From: Kryptolebias marmoratus
Lineage: Eukaryota > Chordata > Actinopteri > Cyprinodontiformes > Rivulidae
Length of the DNA: 64,000 nt
Assembly: GCF_001649575.2 (NCBI RefSeq)
Contig: NC_051439.1
Span: 4,083,152 to 4,147,151 of the forward strand
Reading direction: 5' to 3'
Numbering within the stretch: the first letter of the stretch is position 1; each line of letters starts with the position of its first letter. The notes under the pieces are model-generated. The model was not told the DNA's origin, ran no database searches, and saw only the letters and a list, made by a program, of their open reading frames with translations. This document shows positions 23,846 to 36,074 of the stretch, piece by piece. The translations under genes and the position numbers were made by a program.

Positions 23846-24384
23846 ATTTGACAGATTTTTTTGAAATTTTGATAGAATAGTTGAATAAAAATGAGTTTTA
23901 CTATTTTTTATGATTCTTTTGTTACTGTCACAGTATTTTGTATTTCACTACATATGATGGCAAGTTTTGAAATTTTGACGTATGTGTACTTTTCTGATGT
24001 GTTCCTGTTGTGTACTACTGTAGTGTTAACATGTTGTATGCTATGTAGCTGGTCATTTTCCCATTATTTTGTCCTTTTGGGGGACATTGCTGCAGTGTAT
24101 CTGTAACCTCCAGCAGCATCTTCTTGTCTCAGTTTCTATATGTGCCTGTAATAATGTCTGAATATTTTAATCTCCATTTTTTTCCCCATCCACATATTCC
24201 AACAAAAATGCTAAAATAGCAAACAAAGGCATTCTGTGGAGTATGGGTGAAAAAAAATATTTAAAATGCCTTTATTTTATATGGCAAAACTGTTAAAACG
24301 TTAGCTAAAAGGTTTGTTGGTTGGTTGAGCTCCAAGGCCTTCATTAAAGGAAATTACATCCCATACACATTATAATATGAATGT

Positions 24385-24765
24385 CTTGCATTTCTTAAAG
24401 AAATGCATATCGGTCGATGCCTTTTAAGCTATAATTTAGTAGCTAGCAATCATTGAATATACAGCTACAACTGATTACCTTTTGGAGATGATGTGACTCA
24501 ACATGGCTGCTGCAGTGAACTGACCTTAATAACCAAAAGACATGGCTAAAATTCAGTCTATTTTACAGACACTAAGCTAAAATTTAGTGTGTTGCTCGCT
24601 GAGAGTCATACCCAACACATACTCTAAATGTTCACAGATTGTGCAAGATCTCACAATATTGCATGTGATAAGAAGAAAGGCTAAAACTCTTTTATTTCTC
24701 ATCATAAAATAATCTCAGTTTAAAATGTTGTGATCAAAAGTGTCCTGCAATATGCATTCCTATCT
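24385..24765 (+). repeat. Family A repeat with a right-type palindrome at its left end
   Basis: Opens with GCATTTCTTAAAGAAATGC and ATATCGGTCGATGCC, which is the inverse of a right end. It then reads in plus orientation from GCAATCATTGAATATACAGC through AACATGGCTGCTGCAG, ACAGACACTAAGCTAAAATT and GATCTCACAATATTGCATG to a partial right end at GCAATATGCATTCC. Confidence 0.82.
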
Positions 24766-25497
24766 CTCATTTTTATGCATGTATGGCCACTGTTTTTATT
24801 TATTTCTAACATTTATGGCTAAGTATGCTATTGGCAATAATTTTTAAATATATTATATTTGAAGAATGTTTTGCGACCCCAAAATGGGTCTTGATCTCAC
24901 TTATGTGCTTTAGTAAAGAGACAGTACTTTCTTGCATCTTAGTACACCATAAAAATACAAGGCAACTATACAAACATGGGATGAGGATATGAGCATCAGA
25001 CATGACTAACTTGTGGTGAATTGGCTTGAAATTTGCCTTAAATAGTTTCTGCAGTGACTGTAATATTACATTCAGTGGTTTTACTCCATGAGTTTAAATT
25101 TGTAGTATTTTGACATCAGCCAAAAGTTTTAAAACGTCAGCGGGTAAATTTGATAAAAACCTTAAGATGTCTGGCCCCTTTTTCAGCTGCCCTAACAAAC
25201 TGTTATGCTGGAGTAAGGAAGCCATGTTCTTCTCCTGTTTTCGACCATTGGAAATGGAAACCAGCTGTCCACATGGCTCCAGTACAGATAAAGCGATAAA
25301 AACAAACTTTCCACATGTGAACCCAGAGTCCAGAGGAGAGATTAGGGAGTAAATGAAACAACACCCCATGCTTGGTTTTAGTGTGTTACATATTTAATAA
25401 CAGTTGACATACTCACTTTTAACACCAAGTGTGTGAAAGATGTGGTAAAAATATATTTTTAAATCAAATTTTATCTCCTATATTTGGAGATGTTTTT
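24766..25497. other. No recognised feature
   Basis: The paired plus and minus frames around 25094-25369 are the two strands of one stretch without recognisable domains. A CDS cannot be supported. Confidence 0.4.
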
Positions 25498-25945
25498 ATC
25501 GCCCAAGTGCAGGCGAAGGATGAGAATGTTTGTGCACATGCCTGTATGCGTGTGTGTGCATGTTTGTTTGTTTGTACTTATTAGCAAAATTTCTCATGAA
25601 CAACTTGACCGATTTCAGTGAAACGCATTGGATGTGCATCTACGAATAATTAACTTTTAGAGTCAGTCCAATTCAACATGACCACTACAGCTAATCAGCT
25701 TTAACCTACAAAAAATTGGCTATAATTCAGTTAATTTTACAGATATTGAGCTAAGATGTGGTGTGGTAGTAGATGAGCATCATCCCCAACAGATACTTCA
25801 AGCGCTAACAAATCATTAGAGATCTTTTTCAAGGTTTGACCAATACAGCTACAACTCCTTCATTTCTCAGACAGTCTTAGTCTACAAACTCTGACACGAA
25901 AGGAAGGCGATATGCATTCCTTCAAGGAATGCTAGGCCTTTAGTC
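25498..25945 (+). repeat. Family A repeat, near-complete monomer
   Basis: Left end TATCGCCCAAGTGCAGGCGA with GAGAATGTTTGTG, body GATGTGCATCTACGAATAAT, TTACAGATATTGAGCTAAG, GTGGTGTGGTAGTAGATGAG and CATCCCCAACAG. The right end is a perfect palindrome GCATTCCTTCAAGGAATGC at about 25915-25933, followed by TAGGCCTTTAG. It is one of the best copies for building a consensus. Confidence 0.92.
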
Positions 25946-26518
25946 TTGTTCCATGTTTTCCATGCCTTTTTAAGAAACTGCTTGTTCACTCAACAGATTT
26001 GTATGTTCAGGTAGTTCTTGTTGTTTAAGTAAAAGGCAGAAAAAGCAGCATGTTGATCAGTTTTGTTTTTCCTGTTTATGTGTGAATCACAGAGTCGATT
26101 GGATGAAGCTGCAGCTCGCCTTGTTAAAGTGGTACAGATGGAGGATGTTTGTGTCATGTTTTGTGTAAGAGCCCTGTCATCATAGTTTGTTTTTTTTTTT
26201 TTAAAAAGGCTGGTTGTCTCTCTGGTTTTTTTTCTTCTTCTTCTTTGTTTTGTTTTGTGTGGCTTTTTTTTTCCACAATCCGCTCTGAGGAGTTTGAGGC
26301 AAAAAAAAGAACAATGGTTGCTGATTCCAATGGAAAAAATATCTGTCTACAAAAATAGGACAATATTCAACACCAGCTTGGTTTCGTCAGACATTACGCC
26401 AAATTTTTAAGGGCTAAATGACTCAAAGCAGCACTTGTCTTCTTCCTACACACATGCAGAGTTTTTTTTTGTGCTGACGTAGTTTGATGAGAAGTGGAAT
26501 GAGCACTTGAGTATATTT
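25946..26518. other. No recognised feature
   Basis: T-rich sequence with homopolymer runs. Frames at 26149-26363 reflect composition. Confidence 0.45.
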
Positions 26519-27275
26519 ATCGTCCTCCACTGAAGGCAAAGGTTATCATGTTTTTGCTCATGTCTTTTGTGTGTGGTTTTGACGGTAGTGTTAACAAAAT
26601 ATCTTTGGAACCACTATTATTTCATTGAAACTCTCAGATGTATATCTACAACTGATTAACTTTTAGAATGAAAACAAAATCGCGATAACTCAACCAATTT
26701 TACACATACTGAGCTTACATTTGGTGTAGTTGTAGCGAGGAGTCATCCCCAACACATATTCTGAGCACAAACTGATCGCACAAGATCTGTTTTTAAAAGT
26801 CTTTCTGTGTGTTGGCAAAATATCTCATGAACACAGGACAGACTTTTAAGAAACGTAACATTAACTGTTGACAACTCTGTCTGTCTATTAACAAAATATT
26901 TCATGAACCACAGGACAGATTTTTAATAAAACTTTCCAAAAATAATCATTAGATCTGCATCTACAACTGACTGACTTTTGGAGTCACCCTATTTTAAGAT
27001 GTCCACCATTGCTAACAGATCTCAAGAAGCTCAAAAATGACTATAATTTACAGATAGTGAGCTAAAATGTGATCTGGCAGTAGCTGAGAGTCATCCTTAA
27101 CACTTGCTCTGAGTGCTAACAGATCTTGTAAGTTCTCACATAAGATTGTCCATAATGTTCTTTTCAAGGTTTGACTAAAGCAGCTATAATTAGATCTAGA
27201 TTTCATTTTAAAGCTCTGGAATGAAGGGCAGTGGGTTCCATGCCTTTCCGCAAGCAATCCTAGGCCTTTAATTGC
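26519..27275 (+). repeat. Family A repeat, trimer with a shortened middle unit
   Basis: Left end TCGTCCTCCACTGAAGGC with GTTATCATGTTTTTGCTC. Body unit 1 runs to GTCATCCCCAACACATATTC. A short second unit is TGTTGGCAAAATATCTCATG plus the link ATTAACTGTTGACAACTCTG. The third unit runs from TATTAACAAAATATTTCATG to AGTCATCCTTAACACTTGC and the right part. The right palindrome is eroded (CCATGCCTTTCCGCAAGCAATCCTAGGC). Confidence 0.83.
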
Positions 27276-28703
27276 TTTGTTTTTCTTGTGACTTGTGCTC
27301 AGAAATGAGTATAAATGTTACATTTTCATGAATGGCCTATATGAAAAAAAAAAAAAAAAAATCCTTCTCCGTACTCTATGCCTTTTTGTTGAAACACATC
27401 AGATGTCTCGTGAGTTTTGAGAACTGTTTCCTCTGCCTCTCCCATTATGAAATTATATGACACAGATCCGTGACACACAGTTCGTCCTTCATCTCCTCCT
27501 CGGTTTCTCGTTCTGCTCAGGTTGCAGAAAAAGGATTCATCGAGACCGGCAGGCCCTGATCGTCTTTTGTCGAGCCCCTCTCCTCACTCGCTCCCAAACC
27601 ACAAACTCCTGTCAATGGGTTCCAGCTGCCGTGGCAGAGCCTTTCTCTTGGGAAAGGAGGAGCCCCCAAGCTGGCTTCAGGCTCTGGCTCAACACGCCCA
27701 ACAACACCCCCCCTTTTCCTGCCTGCTCCAACCCCACCACCCAACTCATTTGTTTAATTTGTGGAAAAATCCTATAAACATTTGTGAATGATTAGAAGGA
27801 AACGAGAGACAATGAGAGTTAAAACAGGTCAGTTTAGGTAAAACAGAAAAAAAAACAAACTGTGAGAACATGTGGTGTTGCTGTAGTTAGTGTGGGGCAG
27901 TCTGGTGTTTAACATTAGGTGACGCATCAGTGAAGGTTAACTTGGAGTGGGTGGGGGGGGGTGGGGGGGTACTTAAGAAGATTCAGTTCTTTTGTCTTTC
28001 ATGTTATCTTGATGAGGGCAGCACTTTGGTCTGGTTCTGAGGAGTGTCTAAATATAGAGTGGTTCAAAAACAGGGTACTGCTTATGTAACACGAGTGGTG
28101 TGAAATTTCTCTTCCTTTTCCATGAATGTTCAGCAGAAAAAATGAAGGAAAGCTAGCAACAACCCGGGCTGCAGGTGAGCTGAATTTAGAGCACAGTTGA
28201 TAAAACAAGGGAGCACGCTGAATTATAAAAAAACCAAAAAAAAAAACCCAAAATGTTTAATGTGGGCCAGACACACTTGAAAATGAGCATACATTAACAC
28301 AAAAGCAAACGAGCAGGATGCAGTGTTTACCTTCCAGGAGTGATGGTGATGACAGTCTGTTGTCATCAAGGTCAGAGGTCAAATGAGGAGGGAAGGGAGT
28401 GTACAGGCTGCTGATAGAAGAAACCGGTGTTTTGTCACTCGACGTGTCTAGTCGGGAAGCGGAGTGTGTTTGGTTTGTTTGTAATAACGTGTGTGAATAT
28501 ATATGTACATACTTTTTGCAGCAAGGCAGCACATTACTGGGAAATGTGTGCGTGCATTATGACTACACAACATGTACACTCACAAATCTGCACCTTAAGC
28601 ATGAATACCTCCCAGTTTGAACTAAAATGAGAATGTTTCATGTTGTGTAGTTAATCTAATTTTTTTTTAAGTTTGAACACATTGAGTATTTATTCTGAGA
28701 ATT
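27276..28703. other. Unique sequence with an A-run; no gene recognised
   Basis: A run of about 19 A ends at 27361. The GC-richer part at 27480-27770 has overlapping frames on both strands without domains. The overlapping frames at 28257-28630 are similarly unconvincing. Confidence 0.4.
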
Positions 28704-28704
28704 T

Positions 28705-28738
<34 letters not shown>

Positions 28739-28739
28739 A
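28704..28739. repeat. (TA)n(CA)n compound microsatellite
   Basis: TATATA run passing directly into CACACA. Confidence 0.95.
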
Positions 28740-28763
28740 ACAATTGAAATCCTAAATAAATAA

Positions 28764-28850
28764 TAGAGGTCGACCAATTTCAGTTTTGTATGGCCGATGC
28801 TGATCTGTCGAAATCAAGGCAGCTGATGGCTGATTTACAACTCCAATTTT
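28764..28850 (+). repeat. Fragment of a fish interspersed repeat (GAGGTCGACC type)
   Basis: TAGAGGTCGACCAATTTCAG and GGCCGATGCTGATCTGTCG resemble a common fish repeat with GAGGTCGACCGAT and GGCCGAT phrases. Only the first part is present. The identification is from memory of fish genomes. Confidence 0.45.
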
Positions 28851-28974
28851 TATTTTTTTAATAAAATATTTCATTTTTTTTAAACAAATATAACATTAGT
28901 TGCCTAACGTAAATATACATATATTTACACAACCCTAAGAAGAACTTGTAAACTTAAAAAAAAAATGTTTACCA

Positions 28975-29085
28975 GTTGAACCATTCAGTGGTTCACAAGA
29001 TATTTTGCTAACAGATAGACAGACAGACACACATCGAGCCATCAGCAAAAACATTACTGCCCACTGCCAAAAACTCTTTCCCTTT
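28975..29085 (-). repeat. Family A repeat, left-end fragment
   Basis: CAGTGGTTCACAAGATATTTTGCTAACAGA..., then GCAAAAACATTACTGCCCACTGCCAAAA, the inverse of the left hairpin zone. The body is missing. Confidence 0.8.
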
Positions 29086-30114
29086 TTTAAAAAATATTTC
29101 TCTTCAGCTGAATCTAAACACACTCGCTGAGCTCAAGTGCCCTCGAGTCACACAAGAATGAACATAAGAAATGTGCAGCTAAGCTGAGGTGTGACGCTGT
29201 TGAAACTGCTGCTTAGTCAGTTGTCCGGAGGCCTTGTTTGGTCAGTATCAACCCTGTGTATAACCACAAGCTAAACATTGTAATATCAACCGAGGCAGAT
29301 TAGTCAGAATGCTATTTTAGACAAACATGTGGTGACGAAGAACAGTGTGGTATCTGTGTAGCACAAAAATCTTGCCTACCTCAGCTTAGATGCTGCAACT
29401 GAGCAAGGTGTAGAATGTAAGATTTTTTAAGGTTTGAAGTGAATACCTGCTATAAAGTACATTTATTATCTTAGACCTTCATGATGTAACAAGAACTAAA
29501 AGAACACAAGAGTCTGAATTTTACTCTCACATTAAATCTTAAAGTGGACACAAGTAAATGTGCTGACCCCATTGTTTAAAGTCCAACTGGGATGTATATA
29601 TTTGTGGACAGATTGTCTTTGTGTGACAGGAGCTCTTTTTCGGACATCAGACAGGTGTCCAACGGGTTGCTCCGGCCGGCAAACCCCAAGCCCTAAGCCT
29701 GGCTCTGGTGCCGTAACGCCAGAGGTCAGAGGTTAATGGAGCAGAGTGGCGCCGGTCGGTCATCCCCCAGGATCCTGGGTGGATTTGGTAAACAGTGAAG
29801 CTGTCACTGCAGATTAATACTGAGAGGAGGTAGAACAGGGCCGAACACACAGGGGGCTAATAGCTCCCAACTCAGCCATGAAAGTGCTTGTCTTCCCCAT
29901 TCTCCTCTCACCCTCATCCCCACAGATAAGCCTCACAGGCTTAGAGAGCGAGAGGGAGGAAAGGGGGAGGGGAGACTCAAGGAAAGGAAAGAAAAAGGTA
30001 GAAAAAGAAGTTTGCTCACCAAAGAACTAACAATAAGGCTATAACTACAAGCACACTTGAGTGCTTGAAACACTGAAAGTCAAATATATAAAAGTGTCTT
30101 AAAGGTGCTAGACC
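29086..30114. other. Unique sequence, possibly conserved non-coding
   Basis: No repeat recognised. The GC-richer block at 29640-29860 stands out from its AT-rich neighbours, but shows no exon features I can defend. Confidence 0.3.
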
Positions 30115-30863
30115 TTTTAAAGGAATAGTTCAGACCTTTTGAAGTTGGGTTCTGTGAAAAGGTTTGAACAACTAAACCTCCCAGAAACATTGAGGCTTGT
30201 CAAAATGCATTTTGATGAATTCCTGTCTGGCTTGTTCATGTTTTTCTGCCAATAATGAACCCTCCTGGGTCTTCTTCCATGGAGCCCAATATGATTCAAA
30301 ATGCAACAGATGGTGCAATCAGAAAGTGCCACACGTTGACTTTGGAGTTCAGCTGGAATGGTTTTGGATGGTTTCCTCAGCTCTTCTGCTATCATCCACA
30401 CTATCAATCTGATTAACCTGGAGTAGCATTTCCGTCCACATACTTGGAGATTGGTTACAGTCCCATGAATGTCCTACTTTTTAATAACTTCAGTAACTGT
30501 AGTCAGAGGGCTGATAAATTCAGCAGCCCTGGCACCATCAGTATGTACTGTATACGGTCTATCTTTGCTCTGCACACATACATTCCTGTAGTAACAAGGA
30601 TGTTGTCTGATTGAGAAAGAGCAACAAAGTAAACAGACGATGTCATGCAAAAGTGTAGATGTTTAATATTAGCTAATGTAGCATTCATTCAAACCAATAT
30701 CTCATTTTTGAGAAAAAGTTGTTTAAGCTGGAAAAATGATAAAAAAATAACATAAAATGTCATCATTTGCCCAACCATTAGCCAAATCTGCACAAAGACT
30801 TGTCTCTTTCTAAATACTTTGCACTCTATGGTATAGAGTAAAGATGAGGTTGGATGAGTTTAG

Positions 30864-31045
30864 TGTGAAAGAGCTTGACTGGGTAGCACAGAGACCTGAC
30901 CTCAATCCCACTGAGCACCTTGGAAAGAACATCATCAGTGCCTAACCTCATAAATGCTCTACAGAAAGAATGGGCACAAATTCCCACAAAACTATTCCAA
31001 AATAGTTTGAAACGGCCTCTAAAAAGATTTGAAGCTGTTGCACAA
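30864..31045 (+). pseudogene. Tc1/mariner transposase C-terminal remnant
   Basis: Tc1/mariner transposases are DDE enzymes that cut and paste their own element, and the third acidic residue lies near a conserved SPDLNPIEH-type motif. Here the translation around 30864-30915 reads ELDW, then a short gap, RPDLNPTEHL, a recognisable form of that motif. The following text (ACATCAGTGCCTAACCTC, ATGCTCTACAGAAAGAATGG, CACAAATTCCCAC and AAACTATTCCAAAATAGT) follows the usual order of the C-terminal coding region. The WDEL-type segment after the motif is deleted. Only about 60 codons remain, with no upstream DNA-binding or catalytic part and no inverted ends. It is a dead fragment carried inside a family T element. 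Confidence 0.8.
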
Positions 31046-31430
31046 TGCTCCTAGCCCTGTTATGACTCTCAGACCATGTCAGGATGTAGCTAAAAGCTCA
31101 CACCACATTAGCAGGTCGCTACAACCACTGGTATCAGATGTTTGTATGATCTTGTCACCATCATGAGGAGAGTGGTCCTGTTTTCAATCCCTGATGACCA
31201 AACCACACCAGTACACGCTGGCTCTCATATCATGCATATGCTGCTTCCGCACCCTCCTATGATCAAGCCAGGATCCTGATACACTGCCACAAAAATGATA
31301 CACCTCCACTATCTCCTTGTTGAAGTTTTGTGAACACTCAAAAGCCTCTATGGTCTAAAATGCCATATCACACGCTATCATGCTCTGTTATACCTAATGG
31401 GGAGCCCACTGTGTTCTTAATACGCACCTG
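31046..31430. other. Unresolved repeat-like text inside family T element
   Basis: Sequence such as ACCATCATGAGGAGAGTGG and CCTGTTTTCAATCCCTGATG reads like a decayed coding or repeat segment. I could not assign it to a family and no second copy lies in the window. Confidence 0.3.
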
Positions 31431-31884
31431 AAGATCTCACCAAGACCTTGCAGAGATCATGCTTTGATTTTTTTAGATTGGGTTCTCATCCAGAGTGACG
31501 GAGGGGGTTGCATAGAATTCTATGGTTATATGCAAGTGCCAAAAGTGGCAGCAGCAGCTAGCTATAGAACTTCCAGTGTAGCTTGGGACACTTCTGGAAA
31601 GAACATCATAGGATTTCTGCTTAGATAACCATGTAGTTTGAAACTAATAGTGGTGTAAAGGTTTATAAAATAGTGTCCTCATGAGGTTGCAACTGTTTTA
31701 ATTTGACAACAATCCATTTTGACCTTAGCTCCACTCGGATTAGCCTTAGTTCATCAATCCAGTGGGAATTAAACTCTTTTTCTCCTGAGGTCCTTTTAAA
31801 GAGCTATCTATAACAGGTAAGCTATTAATCTTTCATAACCTTTCCATTGAACCTGACTTCTGAAAATCTGAGCTAGCCCTTTAA

Positions 31885-34107
31885 GACATAAAAAGGTTGT
31901 GTTTCTTTGGATGTAGGGGTCATTTACTGGTTACATTGAGCATAACCCCCAGCCATCAGTTCTCCACAGCAGGGGCTCTGTAGGGACTTTTATGAAGCCT
32001 TAGTTTTATCTGTCTTTGCATCTTAAATATGAGGGGGTGGCCCAACTTCATATCCAGCTTGTGTGCAGGCAGGATATTGTATGTCACATCACTGTTTTGC
32101 TCTAGATTGTGGTTACACTTTCACCACAACTCATGTGACGGAGTAAAAAACCAATAAATAAATCCCTATGAGGGGTTTAACTTAGAAGATAATCTCCTAA
32201 TTAGCTCATGTACCAATGACGTCTGTATTTTAATATTTTTTTGGGGGTGAGGGAGGTTAATAGGGGTTGGGTGTTAATTCATATAGTCATTTTTATTTGT
32301 TTTTAAATGTGGAACGTGATTTTTTGGCAAATTGATTATTTCACTTGTTACATAGATTTATGTAACTAAAGGTTAGTATAAAGTACACTCTTTTTCTCTA
32401 TTTTGGCATCTTAAAAATTAAAAAAATAGTTAGCAAAATTTAAATAAGATGGGAGTTTTGAATAAAATATAAAAACGCCTCACCTTTCAAGCTAGTTTAG
32501 ACATTTTTAGTGTTTAACCAAATTATATTTTCCCAACAAAAAAGCTGTATTGATATTAGTAGTACTAATGAACCAAACTAGTTTGTTTATTGTTAAAATG
32601 TTCATTCAGAGGAAATGAGCCATAAATAGTTTGCTGGCTCAGTTTGTCAGAACATTTAGGTATCACTTATTTTGGGGTTCGCTGCTCCCATCATTTTGGT
32701 CTCAGTCGTGTCAGGTAGTCAGAAACAAGGTCATGACAACAGTTTTTTTTTACATAATAAGTGTTTGTGGTGCTGCCACCAAGTGACCAAATATATGATG
32801 AACTATAAAGGCTTTTTTCTTTAAACTAAACTTTGAAAATATTACAATACTAATCATTTGGAGTTGGTGTCATACAGTACATTTTAAAAATTTCAATAAA
32901 ATGTTGGTAAAAAATCAGGCTGTTTGAACTTCTGACCTGATTTGTACCTCTAGCAGTTTGTGTCATAACATCTTAAATAACTCAACTTTACTGTACAAAA
33001 ACCCCTCACTGCCCTCACAAATAAATTGTCAGTTGGCCTCCAGAGGCCCAGGAGGGGTCTAGGGCAGTGGAGGGCACTTTTTTTAGTAGTTCTCCATTGT
33101 CGAGTCCTCACAATAGAACCAAACCTTTGATCTTCGAGGGGGTGCGCTTCTTCTCTTCTACTCCTCTTCCTCCTCCTCCTCATCTTCCTTCTCCTTTCTT
33201 TCACTTGCGTCCCAGCCTCGACCCTCCCTGTACCGCCGAGAGGCCCGAGAGGAAAGAAAGGAAATGAAACACTGATTGAAATGAATGAAAATATAATGAA
33301 GTGAAGAGAGGGTTTGAGCATGAAATACAGGAGAAGGACAGGAAACAAAAAAACATTTGTTATTCCTTCCTTATTACAAAGCCTGAGGGGCTTACTGAGA
33401 TGGTTCTTTGATAGTTTGTGGTATATTGTTCAGCCCCCCTCCTCATCTCTCTTCAGACCCAAAAAAGGATGCTGCCAGAAAGGAGCCTAAACCAGGGAGA
33501 AACGGTGATTAGAGGGTCAGCTGTAAGAGCCAAAAAGAACTGGAAAATGTGCTGTATTTTTTGTAGTTTCTGATATTTCTTCATGTTCTCTTAAAGTAGA
33601 AGGCTTAGCTACCCCCCCCTCCCCCCCACCATTCTGCCTTCATTAATCTTCCATCCAATAGCCGAATGCTCCAGTGAGTGTCCATAGATTTCTGGGTCTG
33701 CACAGCGCTGCATTGTCCCCTTTCTTTGGATTTCTGCCAAGGACCAACCCAGCTTTGCAGTGCTTGTACTTCTTTTCTTTTCTCTACTTCTCTCCTTGCA
33801 CCCCAAGCTCCCCCATTATTTCTTTTCTTCTCCCAGAATGTGACTCTTTACAGATGCACAGTCATTCACACTTAATGTGTTCTGAGTTTGATGGAGTGCA
33901 ACAGGCAGAGTGGAGGGGTTGTGCCAGGTTAGTGGGAAAAATATGGCTATGCATGTTGTACAGAGGGAGTTTATGAAAGGGTTGATTTAAACTAATTATT
34001 AAAACTGTTACTTGATCTTGGTATAAAGTGACCATATTTGAAAGACAATCATGGTTTCCCTGCAGGAAGGTTTTCCTGTGAACCCAGAATCCCAAAGGAG
34101 AACGGTC
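31885..34107. other. Unique sequence, no gene recognised
   Basis: 2.2 kb without a family A copy. The T/C-rich stretch at 33125-33230 and the poly-C tracts near 33612 produce low-complexity frames on both strands, which I do not accept as coding. Confidence 0.4.
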
Positions 34108-34115
34108 CTGATCAA

Positions 34116-35714
34116 CACAAATGGGGAGTAAAGAGTTACATGTAACGACACTATGTATTTACATTTTAAAACAAACATAAATGTAATCTCTTACAGTTAC
34201 TGAGTTTACTGAGGAAAAGTTGTCCCAAATTTACAGTTTCTTGCCTTACAAATAATTTTTTCTGTGATAATGCTAAGTTGTACATTGTTTAGGATTTATT
34301 TTGCTTCTTTGCATATTTATTTTATGCACAACGTTGTTGCCTTTTTTCTGTCCCACTGTGGGTGGGCCCAGGTAGCGTCACACTGGTCTCGCAACAGCAC
34401 GCTGATCTCATAATAAATTCAGATGGAGTAAAACCAATTAGTTTGGCTTTAGAAACTAGCGGATGAAATTGGCAATTTTGGAGCAGTTGCTGCCATAACT
34501 CATCCAGTGATGTGGCTCCCTGACCAATCAATTGTCAGCAGTCTGATGATGTGTAATCATCAACTTGGCACGGCTCACTTGCAACCTTTTTGGATCCTAA
34601 GAACCAAGCTGGATGCAAGTAAGATCACATATGACACCTTAGTGGCTTGCAACTGTTGCCTTATAGCAAGGAGGTCCTGTGTTCAAGTCCAAGGTTGGAC
34701 CTGGTGTCTTTCTGTGTGGAGTGTGCATGTTCTCCTGGTGTTTGTGTGGGTTTTCTCCGGGCACTCCGGTTTCCTCCCATAGTCTAAAAACATGCATGTT
34801 AAACTGCCTTAAGGTCCCTTGAAATAGAGATCTGTGATCTCAATGGGATTTGCCTGGTTAAATAAAGGATAATAAAATAAATCACCCAATGGAAAGCCTC
34901 TGAACCCACGCCTGGTCAACCCAAGTAGGACTAAGTCAAGCCAATGGAAGAAGGACTAAAGAATGTGTAGGGGTAGTAGGCGATACCCCCATTCCAAGTG
35001 TGCAGACTCTAGTCCCAAAAATACATGTCAGCGCACATAAGATAGATACCTCATGGCTTCAGATCTCAACAACGAAAAACGATAAGGTTTATTTTCTAAT
35101 TTTTTATTTTTTTTACAAAGATGTATGGTGTTGGGATAACTATTTTCTTCTAATGTTCAGTTTGATTTTTGATGGATATGAAGCAAACCCACTGGTTTGT
35201 TCTCAGTATGCATTGACTACTGTGAAATTTTAATCACAAATGCTTTATCATTTTTCATTGTTTTGAAGCAAAGTTATAGTGATGGCACATTTATAGAGAA
35301 ACACATTCATATACACAAAAGAACAGGAGAGATGCTTAATAATGTTTTAATCAATGATCTGAGGTGTATTTTTCTTTTTTTTGTCCCATTAGTTTACATG
35401 GACCTAAACTTATACTGCAGCCAGCCTACAAGGGGCACTCATCCTGTTTTGCCTTTAACTTCCGCATTGTGTCTCTGTGTCTTGTTATTAATTTACGTTG
35501 ATGGTTAGGTGCTACTGTAAGGTTATCACTGCTGAGTTTAAACACTTGAAATTGGTTAACAGCCACAGTCACATTTGTTAACATTCAGTTAAAATTTAGA
35601 AATGTGGCTAAAAGCAATTAAATGTAACGTAATTTAAACTTTGATAACGATTACATTTCAAATTAATTTGTATTTGTAACAAATTACATTTCCAAAGTAA
35701 TCTTCCCAACACTG
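34116..35714 (+). mobile_element. hAT-type element hosting a SINE-like repeat
   Basis: The left end has ATGGGGAGTAAAGAGTTACA, TGTAACG. The right end has ACAAATTACATTTCCAAAGT, then AATCTTCCCAACACTG. GGGGAGTAAC and TTCCCAACACTG are the usual paired ends of a fish hAT family. An 8-bp near-duplication flanks it: CTGATCAA at 34108-34115 and CTGATCAG at 35715-35722 (7 of 8). The terminal CAGTGTT of the left end has mutated to CACAAAT. No transposase frame is visible. The SINE-like repeat at 34640-34890 lies inside. Confidence 0.72.
34640..34890 (+). mobile_element. SINE-like repeat with TTAAATAAAGGATAATAAAA tail
   Basis: Head TTAGTGGCTTGCAACTGTTG, TTATAGCAAGGAGGTCCTG, B-box-like GTTCAAGTCC. Body TTTCTGTGTGGAGTGTGCAT, GTTTTCTCCGGGCACTCCGG, TTTCCTCCCATAGTCTAAAA and ACATGCATGTTAAACTG. 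It ends in a short A/T-rich tail. This phrase order is a very common fish repeat, usually treated as tRNA-related. I leave the family name open. Confidence 0.7.
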
Positions 35715-35722
35715 CTGATCAG

Positions 35723-36070
35723 GAATGGTTTATTTAAGTGAAAATAGAGTAATATCTATAGGAAGCTCTTATATAAAATCTCTTGCTCCAATGACCTAAT
35801 TTATAACACTATGTATACATTGTTACTTCTATAATTTCTAAAGGAAAGTATAATGTTAAAAATATGTAAATATCTAATGCTAAACAATGGAGACCACCCA
35901 GCTTACATTACAGTAATATATCCTTCTGCTAACTTTCTCAGCTGTTAGTTTGTTGTATTGTGTAATTGTTGTTGAAACTTGGATATTTCCAGCTAAAATC
36001 AACAAAAAAGTTGTCTTGTGCTCAGCAGTGGTCTGTCTAAATATGTCCCTTCATCTTTTTTTGCTTATCT
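35723..36070. other. No recognised feature
   Basis: AT-rich spacer between the hAT element and the LINE remnant. Confidence 0.45.
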
Positions 36071-36074
36071 GTGG

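Larger units (their letters stand above)
30116..31884 (+). mobile_element. TTAA-ended element with long inverted ends (family T), full copy
   Basis: The left end TTTTAAAGGAATAGTTCAGA, then GGGTTCTGTGAAAAGGTTTG, is mirrored at 31805-31884. There the reverse complement reads TTAAAGGGCTAGCTCAGAT, CAGGTTCAATGGAAAGG and TTATGAAAGATTAATAGC. The inverted similarity is imperfect and runs over about 65 bases. TTAA lies at both edges, which would fit a piggyBac-like TTAA target, but this rests on inference. A Tc1/mariner fragment is embedded at 30864-31045. The interior at 30515-30725 is shared with 52825-53060. Confidence 0.7.
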
